Origin: SICV01 sp964372375
GTDB taxonomy: Archaea; Nanobdellota; Nanobdellia; Pacearchaeales; GW2011-AR1
DNA length: 12,781 bases
Assembly: GCA_964372375.1 (NCBI GenBank)
Contig: CAYJQF010000018.1
Span: forward strand, 1-12,781
Direction: 5' to 3'
A program made the position numbers and the translations under genes. Positions 5,585 to 11,822 of the stretch are shown piece after piece (the stretch's first letter is position 1; each line of letters opens with the position of its first letter). The notes beneath the pieces are model-generated. The model did not search any database and had not been told where the DNA came from. It saw nothing but the letters and a program-made list of their open reading frames with translations.

Positions 5585-6682
5585 CTAACCCTGTACCTGT
5601 TTTATCCTAATTTCCCCAGTTCCAACTACTCTATCTTTATCATAGAGCACTACGTATTGTCCTTCTGCCAGGCCTTGCAGGGGCTTGTAAAAGGTAAAAT
5701 GGTAGTTAGCTTTCTTCTTGATGAGTTTGCCTTGATGTAGTTGACCAAGATGTCTAATCCTTGCTTTGAGGTTACTTGGAAGTCCTTCTTTTGGATTGAT
5801 AAGATGCAGGGAGTTTAGAGAGATTTCTTTTCTGTATAATGAGGAGTGGCCTCCAGGGGCGACAATGATGGTGTTGGGCTTGCGCTTTTCAGCAATGTAG
5901 TATTTCGATTGTGCGTATTGTTTTGGCTTGGTAATAGAAATGCCGACATGAGGGCCTGCTTTTTGCCCTATTGTATAGAAAGCAAGACCAGAATGTTCTC
6001 CTATTTGCTTGCCAGCAGAGTCTAGAACGGGGCCTTTTTTTTGTTGTATTTTTTGTTTGAGAAACTGTTGCATAGGTTGCTGGCCTACAAAGCAGATTCC
6101 TACAGTGCCGTGCTTGTTCCAGTTATGCAACTTATGTTTTTTTGCTATCTTTCTTACTTCTGTTTTTGTTAAGTTACCTAATGGAAATAAGGTGTGTGCT
6201 AAATCAGATTGTGATAACTCTGATAAGAAATAAGATTGATCTTTGCTGGTATCTTTTCCTGCAAGCAAGTGATAACCTCTTTTGCTTCTTTTTATTCTTG
6301 CATAATGGCCGGTGGCTATATACTGACAGGTATGCTTCTTTGCTGCTTTCCAGAGAAAAGGAAATTTGATGATGCTGTTACAGGCAAGATCAGGATTGGG
6401 AGTTTTTCCTGCCTGATATGATTTAAACATAGGGGCAAGGACTTGCTTTTTGTACTCTTTCTCATAGTCTAATATTATTAATGGAATGTTGAGCTTCGCA
6501 GCTATTTTTCGTGCATCTCTTACATCATCTAGGTATGAGCAATTACCTGTGAGAGGATTTTTTGTTTCTGAATAGAGTTTCAGAAAAGCTCCGATAACTC
6601 TATAGCCCTGCTTTTGCAAGAGCAAGGCAGCAACACTAGAATCTACGCCGCCCGACATGCCTAAGAGGACTGATTTTTTCAT
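5585..6682 (-). CDS. mnmA: tRNA-uridine 2-sulfurtransferase MnmA (bacterial type)
   Basis: A 365-residue enzyme that puts the 2-thio group on U34 of tRNA-Lys, -Glu and -Gln. The PP-loop 'SGGVDSS' (10-16) adenylates the uridine. The catalytic cysteine pair is present at nearly the same positions as in E. coli MnmA: C101 in 'PNPDLACN' and C197 in 'GICFVG', and 'TSKDQSYFLS' (145-154) is also typical. The C-terminal half contains the central and beta-barrel domains. Most archaea thiolate this position with the Ncs6 system, so a bacterial-type MnmA points to gene transfer, though it is seen in some small archaeal lineages. Its ATG overlaps the TGA of the upstream cyclodipeptide synthase gene as ATGA, so the two are probably co-transcribed. 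A cysteine desulfurase or sulfur carrier is not in the window. Confidence 0.93.
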   Translation of the reverse strand: MKKSVLLGMSGGVDSSVAALLLQKQGYRVIGAFLKLYSETKNPLTGNCSYLDDVRDARKIAAKLNIPLIILDYEKEYKKQVLAPMFKSYQAGKTPNPDLACNSIIKFPFLWKAAKKHTCQYIATGHYARIKRSKRGYHLLAGKDTSKDQSYFLSELSQSDLAHTLFPLGNLTKTEVRKIAKKHKLHNWNKHGTVGICFVGQQPMQQFLKQKIQQKKGPVLDSAGKQIGEHSGLAFYTIGQKAGPHVGISITKPKQYAQSKYYIAEKRKPNTIIVAPGGHSSLYRKEISLNSLHLINPKEGLPSNLKARIRHLGQLHQGKLIKKKANYHFTFYKPLQGLAEGQYVVLYDKDRVVGTGEIRIKQVQG

Positions 6683-7368
6683 CGTAGCTCGATAAAAACA
6701 TCGGGTTTAATTGGTAGTTTGTTATAAAATTCAAGAAATTTCTTTTTACTCAATATATCTCCAATCAATTTAGTGAATGCACTTGCATGTGGATAGAGAT
6801 ACACATTATAAAAAATTCCTTTATGCTTAAACCCATGAAGTAACTCCGAGAGTTCAGCAAGGATATATTCACAGAGCATTATCTTTTCTTTTTCACTAAA
6901 TATTCTTCCCTTTTCCTTTATAAGAGCGCCTTCTACAATTTTCATTATTGTATTTTTAAATTCTCCATTTTTCTCAAATTCCTCTTTAATCTTTTTATAG
7001 AATCTTTCATAATGTTCTCCATTTTCAATATCTTTCCAGCGAATAATATCTATCTTTTCTTGCTCTTCTTTTGGCAATACTCTTATTATTTCTTCTATCT
7101 CTTTTACTTTTGCATCCCCGATTCTTAGCGCTTTTTTTAGCGCTCTTTCTGGAGACTTCCTATCTCGCACTTGATAATTTATTGCATGCAATTTGTCTGC
7201 TATAACAACTCCCACTTTTTCTCGTGTATACTTCAGAGCAAATTCTAAGTGCTCCATGATATTATCTTTTGTGAACCATTTATTTCCAAGGCTTACTCCC
7301 AAGTATATATTAAATCTTTTTTCATATATTTCTTCTTCATCCGCTCCAACTACACTATATATTTTCAT
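6679..7368 (-). CDS. Probable tRNA-dependent cyclodipeptide synthase (CDPS)
   Basis: A 229-residue protein whose pattern fits CDPSs, which resemble class Ic aminoacyl-tRNA synthetase cores and join amino acids from two aminoacyl-tRNAs into a cyclic dipeptide. 'IYLGVSLGNKWFT' (21-33) corresponds to the strand and loop holding the nucleophilic serine of AlbC (here S26), with N29 following. 'VVIADKLHAINY' (54-65) fits the next strand, and helix 72-95 is basic, as expected for tRNA binding. 'EYILAEL' (167-173) supplies Y168 and E172, equivalents of AlbC Y178 and E182. 'YLYPHASAF' (190-198) fits the last motif with its conserved Tyr, followed by Pro. Length is typical. GC is about 31%, lower than neighbours. 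It leads an operon-like pair with mnmA and shares a TATA element with the divergent gene. The product cannot be predicted. The family call is from motif memory, not a search. Confidence 0.82.
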   Translation of the reverse strand: MKIYSVVGADEEEIYEKRFNIYLGVSLGNKWFTKDNIMEHLEFALKYTREKVGVVIADKLHAINYQVRDRKSPERALKKALRIGDAKVKEIEEIIRVLPKEEQEKIDIIRWKDIENGEHYERFYKKIKEEFEKNGEFKNTIMKIVEGALIKEKGRIFSEKEKIMLCEYILAELSELLHGFKHKGIFYNVYLYPHASAFTKLIGDILSKKKFLEFYNKLPIKPDVFIELR

Positions 7369-7388
7369 ACGGGAAGAAATAACGGAAT

Positions 7389-7397
7389 GTTTATAAC
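7389..7397. promoter_or_regulatory. Shared palindromic TATA element for two divergent genes
   Basis: GTTTATAAC reads GTTATAAAC on the other strand, so it is a TATA-like box in both directions. It lies almost exactly midway between ATG 7368 (minus, CDPS) and ATG 7419 (plus, 71-aa membrane protein), at the distance giving leaderless transcripts on both sides. The whole intergenic region is 50 bases. Confidence 0.55.
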
Positions 7398-7418
7398 TTT
7401 ATTCTTTTTGTAAAGGGC

Positions 7419-7634
7419 ATGGCAGAGGAAACAAGCACGGGAGGGTTGAAGAAGTTTGTGTACGGCAAAGGGCACCAGCCGCAGCTTGATGCTCATCGCA
7501 AGCAGGAGATTAAAGAGGCATATCAAAGGTATCATATTCGCGTTGAAAAGGAAAAGCAGCAAAGACTTATTGTTTTTGCAGTCATTATCTTTTTAGTTTT
7601 AGTTGGTATTAGTTTGTATTTCAGCTTTAGATGA
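7419..7634 (+). CDS. Small C-terminally anchored membrane protein (71 aa)
   Basis: A 71-residue protein with a soluble, charged N-terminal part rich in Lys, Gln and His (about 1-48), including a likely helix 'HRKQEIKEAYQRYHIRVEKE', and one hydrophobic segment at the C-terminus, about residues 50-68, ending 'FSFR'. This is a tail-anchor topology, with the N-terminal part in the cytoplasm. I do not recognise the family; it lacks the sequence pattern of Sec61-beta. A TATA element 22 bases before the ATG supports the start. It shares that element with the CDPS gene and may be co-regulated, but a functional link is inference. Confidence 0.7.
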   Translation: MAEETSTGGLKKFVYGKGHQPQLDAHRKQEIKEAYQRYHIRVEKEKQQRLIVFAVIIFLVLVGISLYFSFR

Positions 7635-7636
7635 TT

Positions 7637-7643
7637 AAAAAGG
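7637..7643 (-). terminator. T-run after tRNA-Asn
   Basis: On the minus strand CCTTTTT follows the tRNA 3' end within a few bases, a simple T-tract stop signal. Confidence 0.35.
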
Positions 7644-7646
7644 AAC

Positions 7647-7719
7647 CGTCCCCTGGAGGACTCGAACCTCCGACATCCTGATTAACAGTCAGGCGCTCTA
7701 CCGGCTGAGCTAAGGGGAC
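7647..7719 (-). tRNA. tRNA-Asn (GTT)
   Basis: The 73-base minus-strand sequence folds into a complete cloverleaf. The acceptor stem is GTCCCCT with AGGGGAC, the D arm GCTC/GAGC, the anticodon arm CCTGA-CTGTTAA-TCAGG with anticodon GTT (34-36), and the T arm GGAGG-TTCGAGT-CCTCC. The discriminator base is G. No CCA is encoded and there is no intron. It is convergent with the 71-residue membrane protein gene and sits downstream of the KH-protein gene with its own promoter-like box. Confidence 0.97.
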
Positions 7720-7742
7720 TTAGAGGACAAAAAAGAAGTTGT

Positions 7743-7750
7743 TATTTAAA
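7743..7750 (-). promoter_or_regulatory. TATA box for tRNA-Asn
   Basis: The minus strand reads TTTAAATA, ending 24 bases before the first base of the tRNA, in the gap after the KH gene. Transcription would start about 2 bases before the mature 5' end. Confidence 0.5.
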
Positions 7751-7758
7751 GATTCCTG

Positions 7759-8283
7759 TTATTCCTCTTTCTTCGGCTCTTTGAGGCCGAGGTCTGTCTG
7801 ATGCTTTCTCCGCTCTACGTTCATCCGCTCCAGGTAATTGTAGACGTTCGCCTGCTTGCTGCCTTTTATAATCTTTTTCAAAGCGGTGGTTGTTGCATCA
7901 ATTGCTTCTGCAGGCCCGATTACTCCTACTTCGTTGCCGCTAATAACGATGCTGCATCCTGAGACGCTTTCTAAAGTTCTTTTTGTTTTGCCTTCCCTGC
8001 CAATGGTTCTTCCCCGCACTTCTTCCATATCCTTTCTCCGAGTAAAGTCTTTCATATGTAATTTTCTAAAGAGCATGTCCTGTTCAAGCAGAAGTAGTGC
8101 TTTCTTGGCGGAAAAGCCGAAACCCATGGCATCTAAGACAAGCAGGGCCTCATATTCATCTACCGGAGTGCCTTCAATCGTCACTTTGTTGCCATTCAGT
8201 GTAATAGTCACGTTGAGGCGTTTCTCCAGTTCTGCGCGTTCTTTGCGCATTTCTTTGGTTTTACTGGCAAGCAAGGTTTCCAT
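7759..8283 (-). CDS. KH-domain ribosome-biogenesis protein (Dim2/Pno1-like)
   Basis: A 174-residue protein resembling archaeal Dim2/Pno1 (COG1094), which binds the 3' region of pre-16S rRNA during small-subunit maturation. The second KH domain (about 85-150) is well preserved with 'GRTIGREGKTKRTLE', the GxxG loop being G95-R-E-G98. The middle 'DAMGFGFSAKKALLLL' (51-66) is the typical family linker, and 'VYNYLERM' near the end matches the family C-terminus. The first KH domain is shortened at its N-terminus and lacks a recognisable GxxG loop, so only the second is likely to grip RNA in the standard way. The frame stays open upstream to the DUF424 gene, but I find no ATG, GTG or TTG in the 38-base gap, so the ATG at 8283 is kept. 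Confidence 0.82.
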   Translation of the reverse strand: METLLASKTKEMRKERAELEKRLNVTITLNGNKVTIEGTPVDEYEALLVLDAMGFGFSAKKALLLLEQDMLFRKLHMKDFTRRKDMEEVRGRTIGREGKTKRTLESVSGCSIVISGNEVGVIGPAEAIDATTTALKKIIKGSKQANVYNYLERMNVERRKHQTDLGLKEPKKEE

Positions 8284-8321
8284 AGTAGTTGTATGAATGA
8301 ATGGTTTTAATGCTTTACGCT

Positions 8322-8615
8322 TTACAAGGCGAGTGCATAAGGTATTCCTGCTATGTTTCCAGCATGTTTTTTTTCTATGATTCCTGCTTCACTGGCTGCT
8401 TCTACCGCCTCTTTTCCTACGATATTGAATGTTGCATCTTCTCGTGCTTGTTTTACTAGTACAAGCACCGCTTGCTCCTTCGTGATTTCCTCGCCTTTGT
8501 AGAAATTCTCCCGGACATCCAACTGAAGCTTGTCTGATTCAAACTTCTTTCCTAAGAGGTTAGAATCGCACAAAGCAACTATCGCCCGGTATGATTTATG
8601 TATTTTGAGATACAT
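8322..8615 (-). CDS. DUF424 family protein
   Basis: A 97-residue protein matching the archaeal DUF424 family (COG2412) in size and pattern: N-terminal 'MYLKIHKSYRAIVALCDSN', a central charged part 'FYKGEEITKEQAV', a segment 'ATFNIVGKEAVEAASEAGII', and the C-terminal 'NIAGIPYALAL', where many relatives have Gly-Ile/Val-Pro-His-Ala. Its ATG overlaps the TAA of the aIF2-beta gene by one base (TAATG), so the two are probably translated together from one mRNA, suggesting a translation-linked role. The molecular function is unknown. Confidence 0.75.
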   Translation of the reverse strand: MYLKIHKSYRAIVALCDSNLLGKKFESDKLQLDVRENFYKGEEITKEQAVLVLVKQAREDATFNIVGKEAVEAASEAGIIEKKHAGNIAGIPYALAL

Positions 8616-9025
8616 TATATTTTATGTTTTATTGGAGATTTAGCACCGCAGGCAAGGCAGTGCTTGAACTTGACTCCTTTTTCAGCTATAATTTCAGTAT
8701 CGGGTTTATGACACTCGGGACAGACGACAAATTCTTTTGCATATTCTTGTATTTTATCATTTACTTTCTGGGAATTGAGCTTGGTATTCAGGATGAGGCG
8801 CTCTTTTTCTAACTTGCCTGGAGTTGCAAGCTCTTTCTGTAAGAATTTTGCAAGGTGCTCGGTTGGCCGACGGAGATAGGAAGCAATCTGGTTTATGTTG
8901 GTAATAATCGTAGCCTTACCTGCGACTTGCCCTGCAACTTTTGGAATGTCAAACCGGTCTTTGCTGGTTTCAACTACCTTTACTTTGGTATATGCTTCAG
9001 TTAAGAGCTGCTCATAAGATTCCAT
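8615..9025 (-). CDS. eif2b: Translation initiation factor aIF2 subunit beta
   Basis: A 136-residue protein with the standard aIF2-beta layout: an N-terminal helix that binds the gamma subunit ('ESYEQLLTEAY'), a central alpha-beta domain with 'GKATIITNINQIASYLRRP' (36-54), and a C-terminal zinc ribbon with C102-x2-C105 and C123-x2-C126. In the heterotrimer aIF2 brings initiator Met-tRNA to the small ribosomal subunit. Length is normal. The ATG at 9025 lies 23 bases after a TATA-like box. The gene leads a two-gene unit with DUF424. Confidence 0.95.
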   Translation of the reverse strand: MESYEQLLTEAYTKVKVVETSKDRFDIPKVAGQVAGKATIITNINQIASYLRRPTEHLAKFLQKELATPGKLEKERLILNTKLNSQKVNDKIQEYAKEFVVCPECHKPDTEIIAEKGVKFKHCLACGAKSPIKHKI

Positions 9026-9047
9026 ATGTTGATAGCAAGAGTGAGGG

Positions 9048-9055
9048 GTTTTAAA
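9048..9055 (-). promoter_or_regulatory. TATA-like box for aIF2-beta
   Basis: The minus strand reads TTTAAAAC, ending 23 bases before the ATG at 9025; leaderless transcription is expected. Confidence 0.4.
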
Positions 9056-9081
9056 GGTTATTGGAGAGTTGTAAAAAAGTG

Positions 9082-9690
9082 TTATCCGAGATATCTGAGC
9101 TTGCCTGGCCGTGGTTCGTAGGCAATACCATCTTCCAGCAGCTTTTTGATTTCTTGGTTGATGATGTCTGGATGCTCTTTAAGTTCTAAAATAATCTTAT
9201 CAATATCAATGCCTTGTTCTTTCTCTGCTTCTTTAACCATACCAAGGATTTTATCTTTCAGAGCAGTGAGCTGTGTTTTCTCTAACGTTTTTGGCATGTC
9301 TGCCTCAATCTCAAGTTTTCGCAAGAGCAAGTAAGAGGGGTCTTTCTTCTTGATAATTTCCGGAGTAATATAGACTTCCTGATTCCAAAATCGTAAGAGG
9401 CCTATCACGAGAATTGTCTCCCCCTGCTGCAAGGGGATGAAGGCATCGACGTTTTCGCCGAACGTCTTCATTTTAATCTGACCTGAGCCATCATCAAGGG
9501 TAATGGAGGCAAAGCGCTTCTCTCCATCCTGCAGATATTTATCAGTTATGGTTGCAATAACATTAATTCTAGAAATTTGCTTGTCTCCTAATTCTAGGAA
9601 TTTGAAGCGTTCAGCTTCAAGTATTGGCTTTCCTCCTAGGATGCTCCCAATCCTGAATTTGTAAGCAGTATATCTCTTAAATTGATCCAT
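9082..9690 (-). CDS. RPA32-like single-stranded DNA binding protein (OB fold + winged helix)
   Basis: A 202-residue protein resembling archaeal RPA32-type subunits. The OB fold, about residues 40-112, includes 'INVIATITDKY', 'ASITLDDGSGQIKMKTFGE' (61-79), 'GETILVIGLLR' and 'EVYITPEII'. 'KKDPSYLLLRKLE' follows, as in archaeal relatives. A C-terminal region (about 141-202), ending in 'IKKLLEDGIAYEPRPGKLRY', looks like a winged helix for protein contacts. The protein would bind single-stranded DNA in replication and repair as part of an RPA complex; the large subunit is not in the window. It lies directly downstream of mcm on the same strand, consistent with a replication role, but has its own TATA-like box in the 43-base gap. 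Confidence 0.75.
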   Translation of the reverse strand: MDQFKRYTAYKFRIGSILGGKPILEAERFKFLELGDKQISRINVIATITDKYLQDGEKRFASITLDDGSGQIKMKTFGENVDAFIPLQQGETILVIGLLRFWNQEVYITPEIIKKKDPSYLLLRKLEIEADMPKTLEKTQLTALKDKILGMVKEAEKEQGIDIDKIILELKEHPDIINQEIKKLLEDGIAYEPRPGKLRYLG

Positions 9691-9710
9691 GCACGTGTTT
9701 GTTTTGGTGG

Positions 9711-9718
9711 CTTTTAAG
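9711..9718 (-). promoter_or_regulatory. TATA-like box for the RPA32-like gene
   Basis: The minus strand reads CTTAAAAG, ending 21 bases before the ATG at 9690, in the gap after mcm. Confidence 0.35.
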
Positions 9719-9733
9719 GTTTTAGTTAGATGA

Positions 9734-11764
9734 CTACATGCGTTGCAAATAGCCTTTTCGCGGTTTAAAGATATCTCCTGATTTTGCCAGCTGCGTCAGC
9801 GCTTCTTCTAATTCCAGTTGCGAGACCTTGCCCTGTAAGGCTTTTTCCAATTCTTCTTCTGGAATAAGCTTGCCGAGCTTGTTTTCTAACTGTGCTATCG
9901 TTTCCCTAACGGCGAGAATTTTACTGCGCTTTGAGGAGCTGATACCTGTGGTGATTTTATCGATATCGAATGTCTGAGATTCTTCGTCATACCCTACTTG
10001 CTGGAGTGACATTTTCAACAACTCGATAGCTTTCTGAGCATCTTGCCGCTGCACTTGATTGCTTAAACGGAGTTTTGCGCAGGCTTCTGAAAGCCTGATA
10101 ATTCCTTCCAATTGCCGTGCGGTAATAGGGATTGGTTTTATTGCATTATCAGCACGGCCCGATTGATTTCTCAGTTTGATATAGAATTGCTTGATTTCCT
10201 CGACTGCTTCATCGGTTAATTTTGGTTTGAGCTTTTGACGTGCATAGGAAATATATTTTCGTAACAAGCGGGGCTCAATCGCATCACGAGTTACTTCTTG
10301 TTTATGCTCTTCTAAGACATGAGTTGCAATTGCTTCGTCTTGTACTTTGTTTGGCAAATCTCGGATAACAAAGATGACATCAAACCTGGAAAGCAAGGCA
10401 GGAGAGATATCGATTTGCTGCGGAATGGGCGTGTACGGATCGAATCTGCCGAGCTTGGGATTGCCTGCTGCTAATACCGTCGTTTCTGCACGCAGTGTTG
10501 CATGAATATTTGCCTTTGAAATAGTCACCGTTTGCTGTTCCATCGCTTCATGCATGGCGCTCCTGTCCTGCTCATTCATCTTTTCGATTTCATCGATACA
10601 AACTACTCCTTTATTAGATAATACCATTGCTCCAGCTTCCAAAGACCATCCTCTCAGAAACTCATCTTTCACTACTGCAGCAGTTAAGCCTGCCGCAGTA
10701 GCAGCTTTTCCTGACACATATCTGCCTTTCGGAGCAATCGTGGAAGCAAATTTTAATAACACTGACTTAGCAACGCCTGGATCACCTACCAGGAGCACGT
10801 GAATGTCTCCTCGCGTATTTCCTCCATCAGATTTTACTTTCTTAATGCCACCAAACAACTGCAGCAGGACGGCCTCTTTTATACGTTCAAAGCCGTAAAT
10901 ACTCGGAGCAATGCTTTGTGCAAGGCGTTTGAGTAATTGCGGGTCTGCTGCAATCTCCAGAATCTGTTTGGTCTCTTCTTCTGCTATATTCAAGTCATCG
11001 AATGATTCTTCTAAGGCAATAATATTATTTGCTTCTAAAGCAATATCGAATCTTGTTGAAATGGCACCTGTTTGTAACGGAACTGGAACTTCTTTTAATA
11101 CTCCATAGACTTTTACTCGTGATCCGGGCGTCGTGCGCTCTTCCATCTTAGGATCTACCAAGTCTTCTTTCAAGAACACATTGATTCTTCTCGGCTGTTC
11201 GCCTCCTTCAAGCATGTCGGGCGATTCTTCTATGACTAAACGCTGCGTATCAACCATTTCCTTGGAGATAAGCCGAAATGAGCCTTTCATGCCGCAGGAA
11301 CAGCGGGAGGGCTCCCGAAATTTCCTATCAATCTGCAAAACAGACAAGATCGCGCCACAAGTCGGGCATTCGAATTTTGCATTCACTACTTGTGGCCTGA
11401 CGTCTGATGCCTGTCGGATAATACCTTCAACTGCAAGCAGCTGGTCTAAGTGTTTTGCTCGGATCTCACGAATCTTGATGGAAGACGTCTTTGGTAGTTC
11501 GAGGAGACGGATACGCGGGCTTTTTAAGAAACCGAGCTCTTCAAGACCGATTTCCATGGTTGCAAGCGTTGTTTCAGGAGTTTCTATAATACTTTCTGAG
11601 AGCAAGTGCGAATGTTCTGCGATTTTTGAAAATTCTAAATGGACTATATGTTCACCTGAACGTATCGATTCTCCAATGATTCGTTTATTCGCATCGAAGA
11701 AGTTCTTTGCCTCTAGTAACAGCTCTTCCTGCTTTTTTTTGCCCTGTGGTATCTGACCGTCCAT
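9734..11764 (-). CDS. mcm: Replicative DNA helicase MCM
   Basis: A 676-residue protein, normal for archaeal MCM, which forms the hexamer that unwinds DNA at the replication fork. The N-terminal domain carries a zinc ribbon (C133, C136, C155, C157) and an OB fold to about residue 250. The AAA+ domain has Walker A 'GDPGVAKS' (327-334), Walker B 'VVCIDEIEKM' (D391, E392), sensor 1 'AAGNP' (N435) and the arginine finger in 'LLSRFDV' (R460). A C-terminal winged-helix region follows, ending 'DIFKPRKGYLQRM'. All key residues are intact and no intein is present. A TATA-like box 20-21 bases upstream supports the ATG at 11764. The RPA32-like gene follows 43 bases downstream. Confidence 0.97.
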   Translation of the reverse strand: MDGQIPQGKKKQEELLLEAKNFFDANKRIIGESIRSGEHIVHLEFSKIAEHSHLLSESIIETPETTLATMEIGLEELGFLKSPRIRLLELPKTSSIKIREIRAKHLDQLLAVEGIIRQASDVRPQVVNAKFECPTCGAILSVLQIDRKFREPSRCSCGMKGSFRLISKEMVDTQRLVIEESPDMLEGGEQPRRINVFLKEDLVDPKMEERTTPGSRVKVYGVLKEVPVPLQTGAISTRFDIALEANNIIALEESFDDLNIAEEETKQILEIAADPQLLKRLAQSIAPSIYGFERIKEAVLLQLFGGIKKVKSDGGNTRGDIHVLLVGDPGVAKSVLLKFASTIAPKGRYVSGKAATAAGLTAAVVKDEFLRGWSLEAGAMVLSNKGVVCIDEIEKMNEQDRSAMHEAMEQQTVTISKANIHATLRAETTVLAAGNPKLGRFDPYTPIPQQIDISPALLSRFDVIFVIRDLPNKVQDEAIATHVLEEHKQEVTRDAIEPRLLRKYISYARQKLKPKLTDEAVEEIKQFYIKLRNQSGRADNAIKPIPITARQLEGIIRLSEACAKLRLSNQVQRQDAQKAIELLKMSLQQVGYDEESQTFDIDKITTGISSSKRSKILAVRETIAQLENKLGKLIPEEELEKALQGKVSQLELEEALTQLAKSGDIFKPRKGYLQRM

Positions 11765-11783
11765 TGCATTCCGTGTCTAGAGC

Positions 11784-11793
11784 CATTTAAATG
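11784..11793 (-). promoter_or_regulatory. TATA-like box for mcm
   Basis: The palindrome CATTTAAATG ends 20-21 bases before the mcm ATG, in the 58-base gap after the aRF1 gene. Leaderless transcription is expected. Confidence 0.4.
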
Positions 11794-11822
11794 ATTTGTT
11801 ATACTCTCAGTAGTGGTAGAAA

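Noticed and set aside
7419..7634. 71-residue protein as Sec61-beta/SecG
   Set aside because: The tail-anchor topology fits, but the N-terminal part is longer and I do not see the Gly-Leu and Pro pattern before the helix that marks Sec61-beta.
8284..8321. Upstream extension of the KH-protein gene
   Set aside because: The frame is open but contains no ATG, GTG or TTG before the DUF424 gene, and the translated bases do not resemble the missing KH strand.
11133..11756. 207-residue plus-strand open frame inside mcm
   Set aside because: It is the antisense shadow of mcm, rich in Ser and Cys with no recognisable motif, while mcm has all its catalytic residues.
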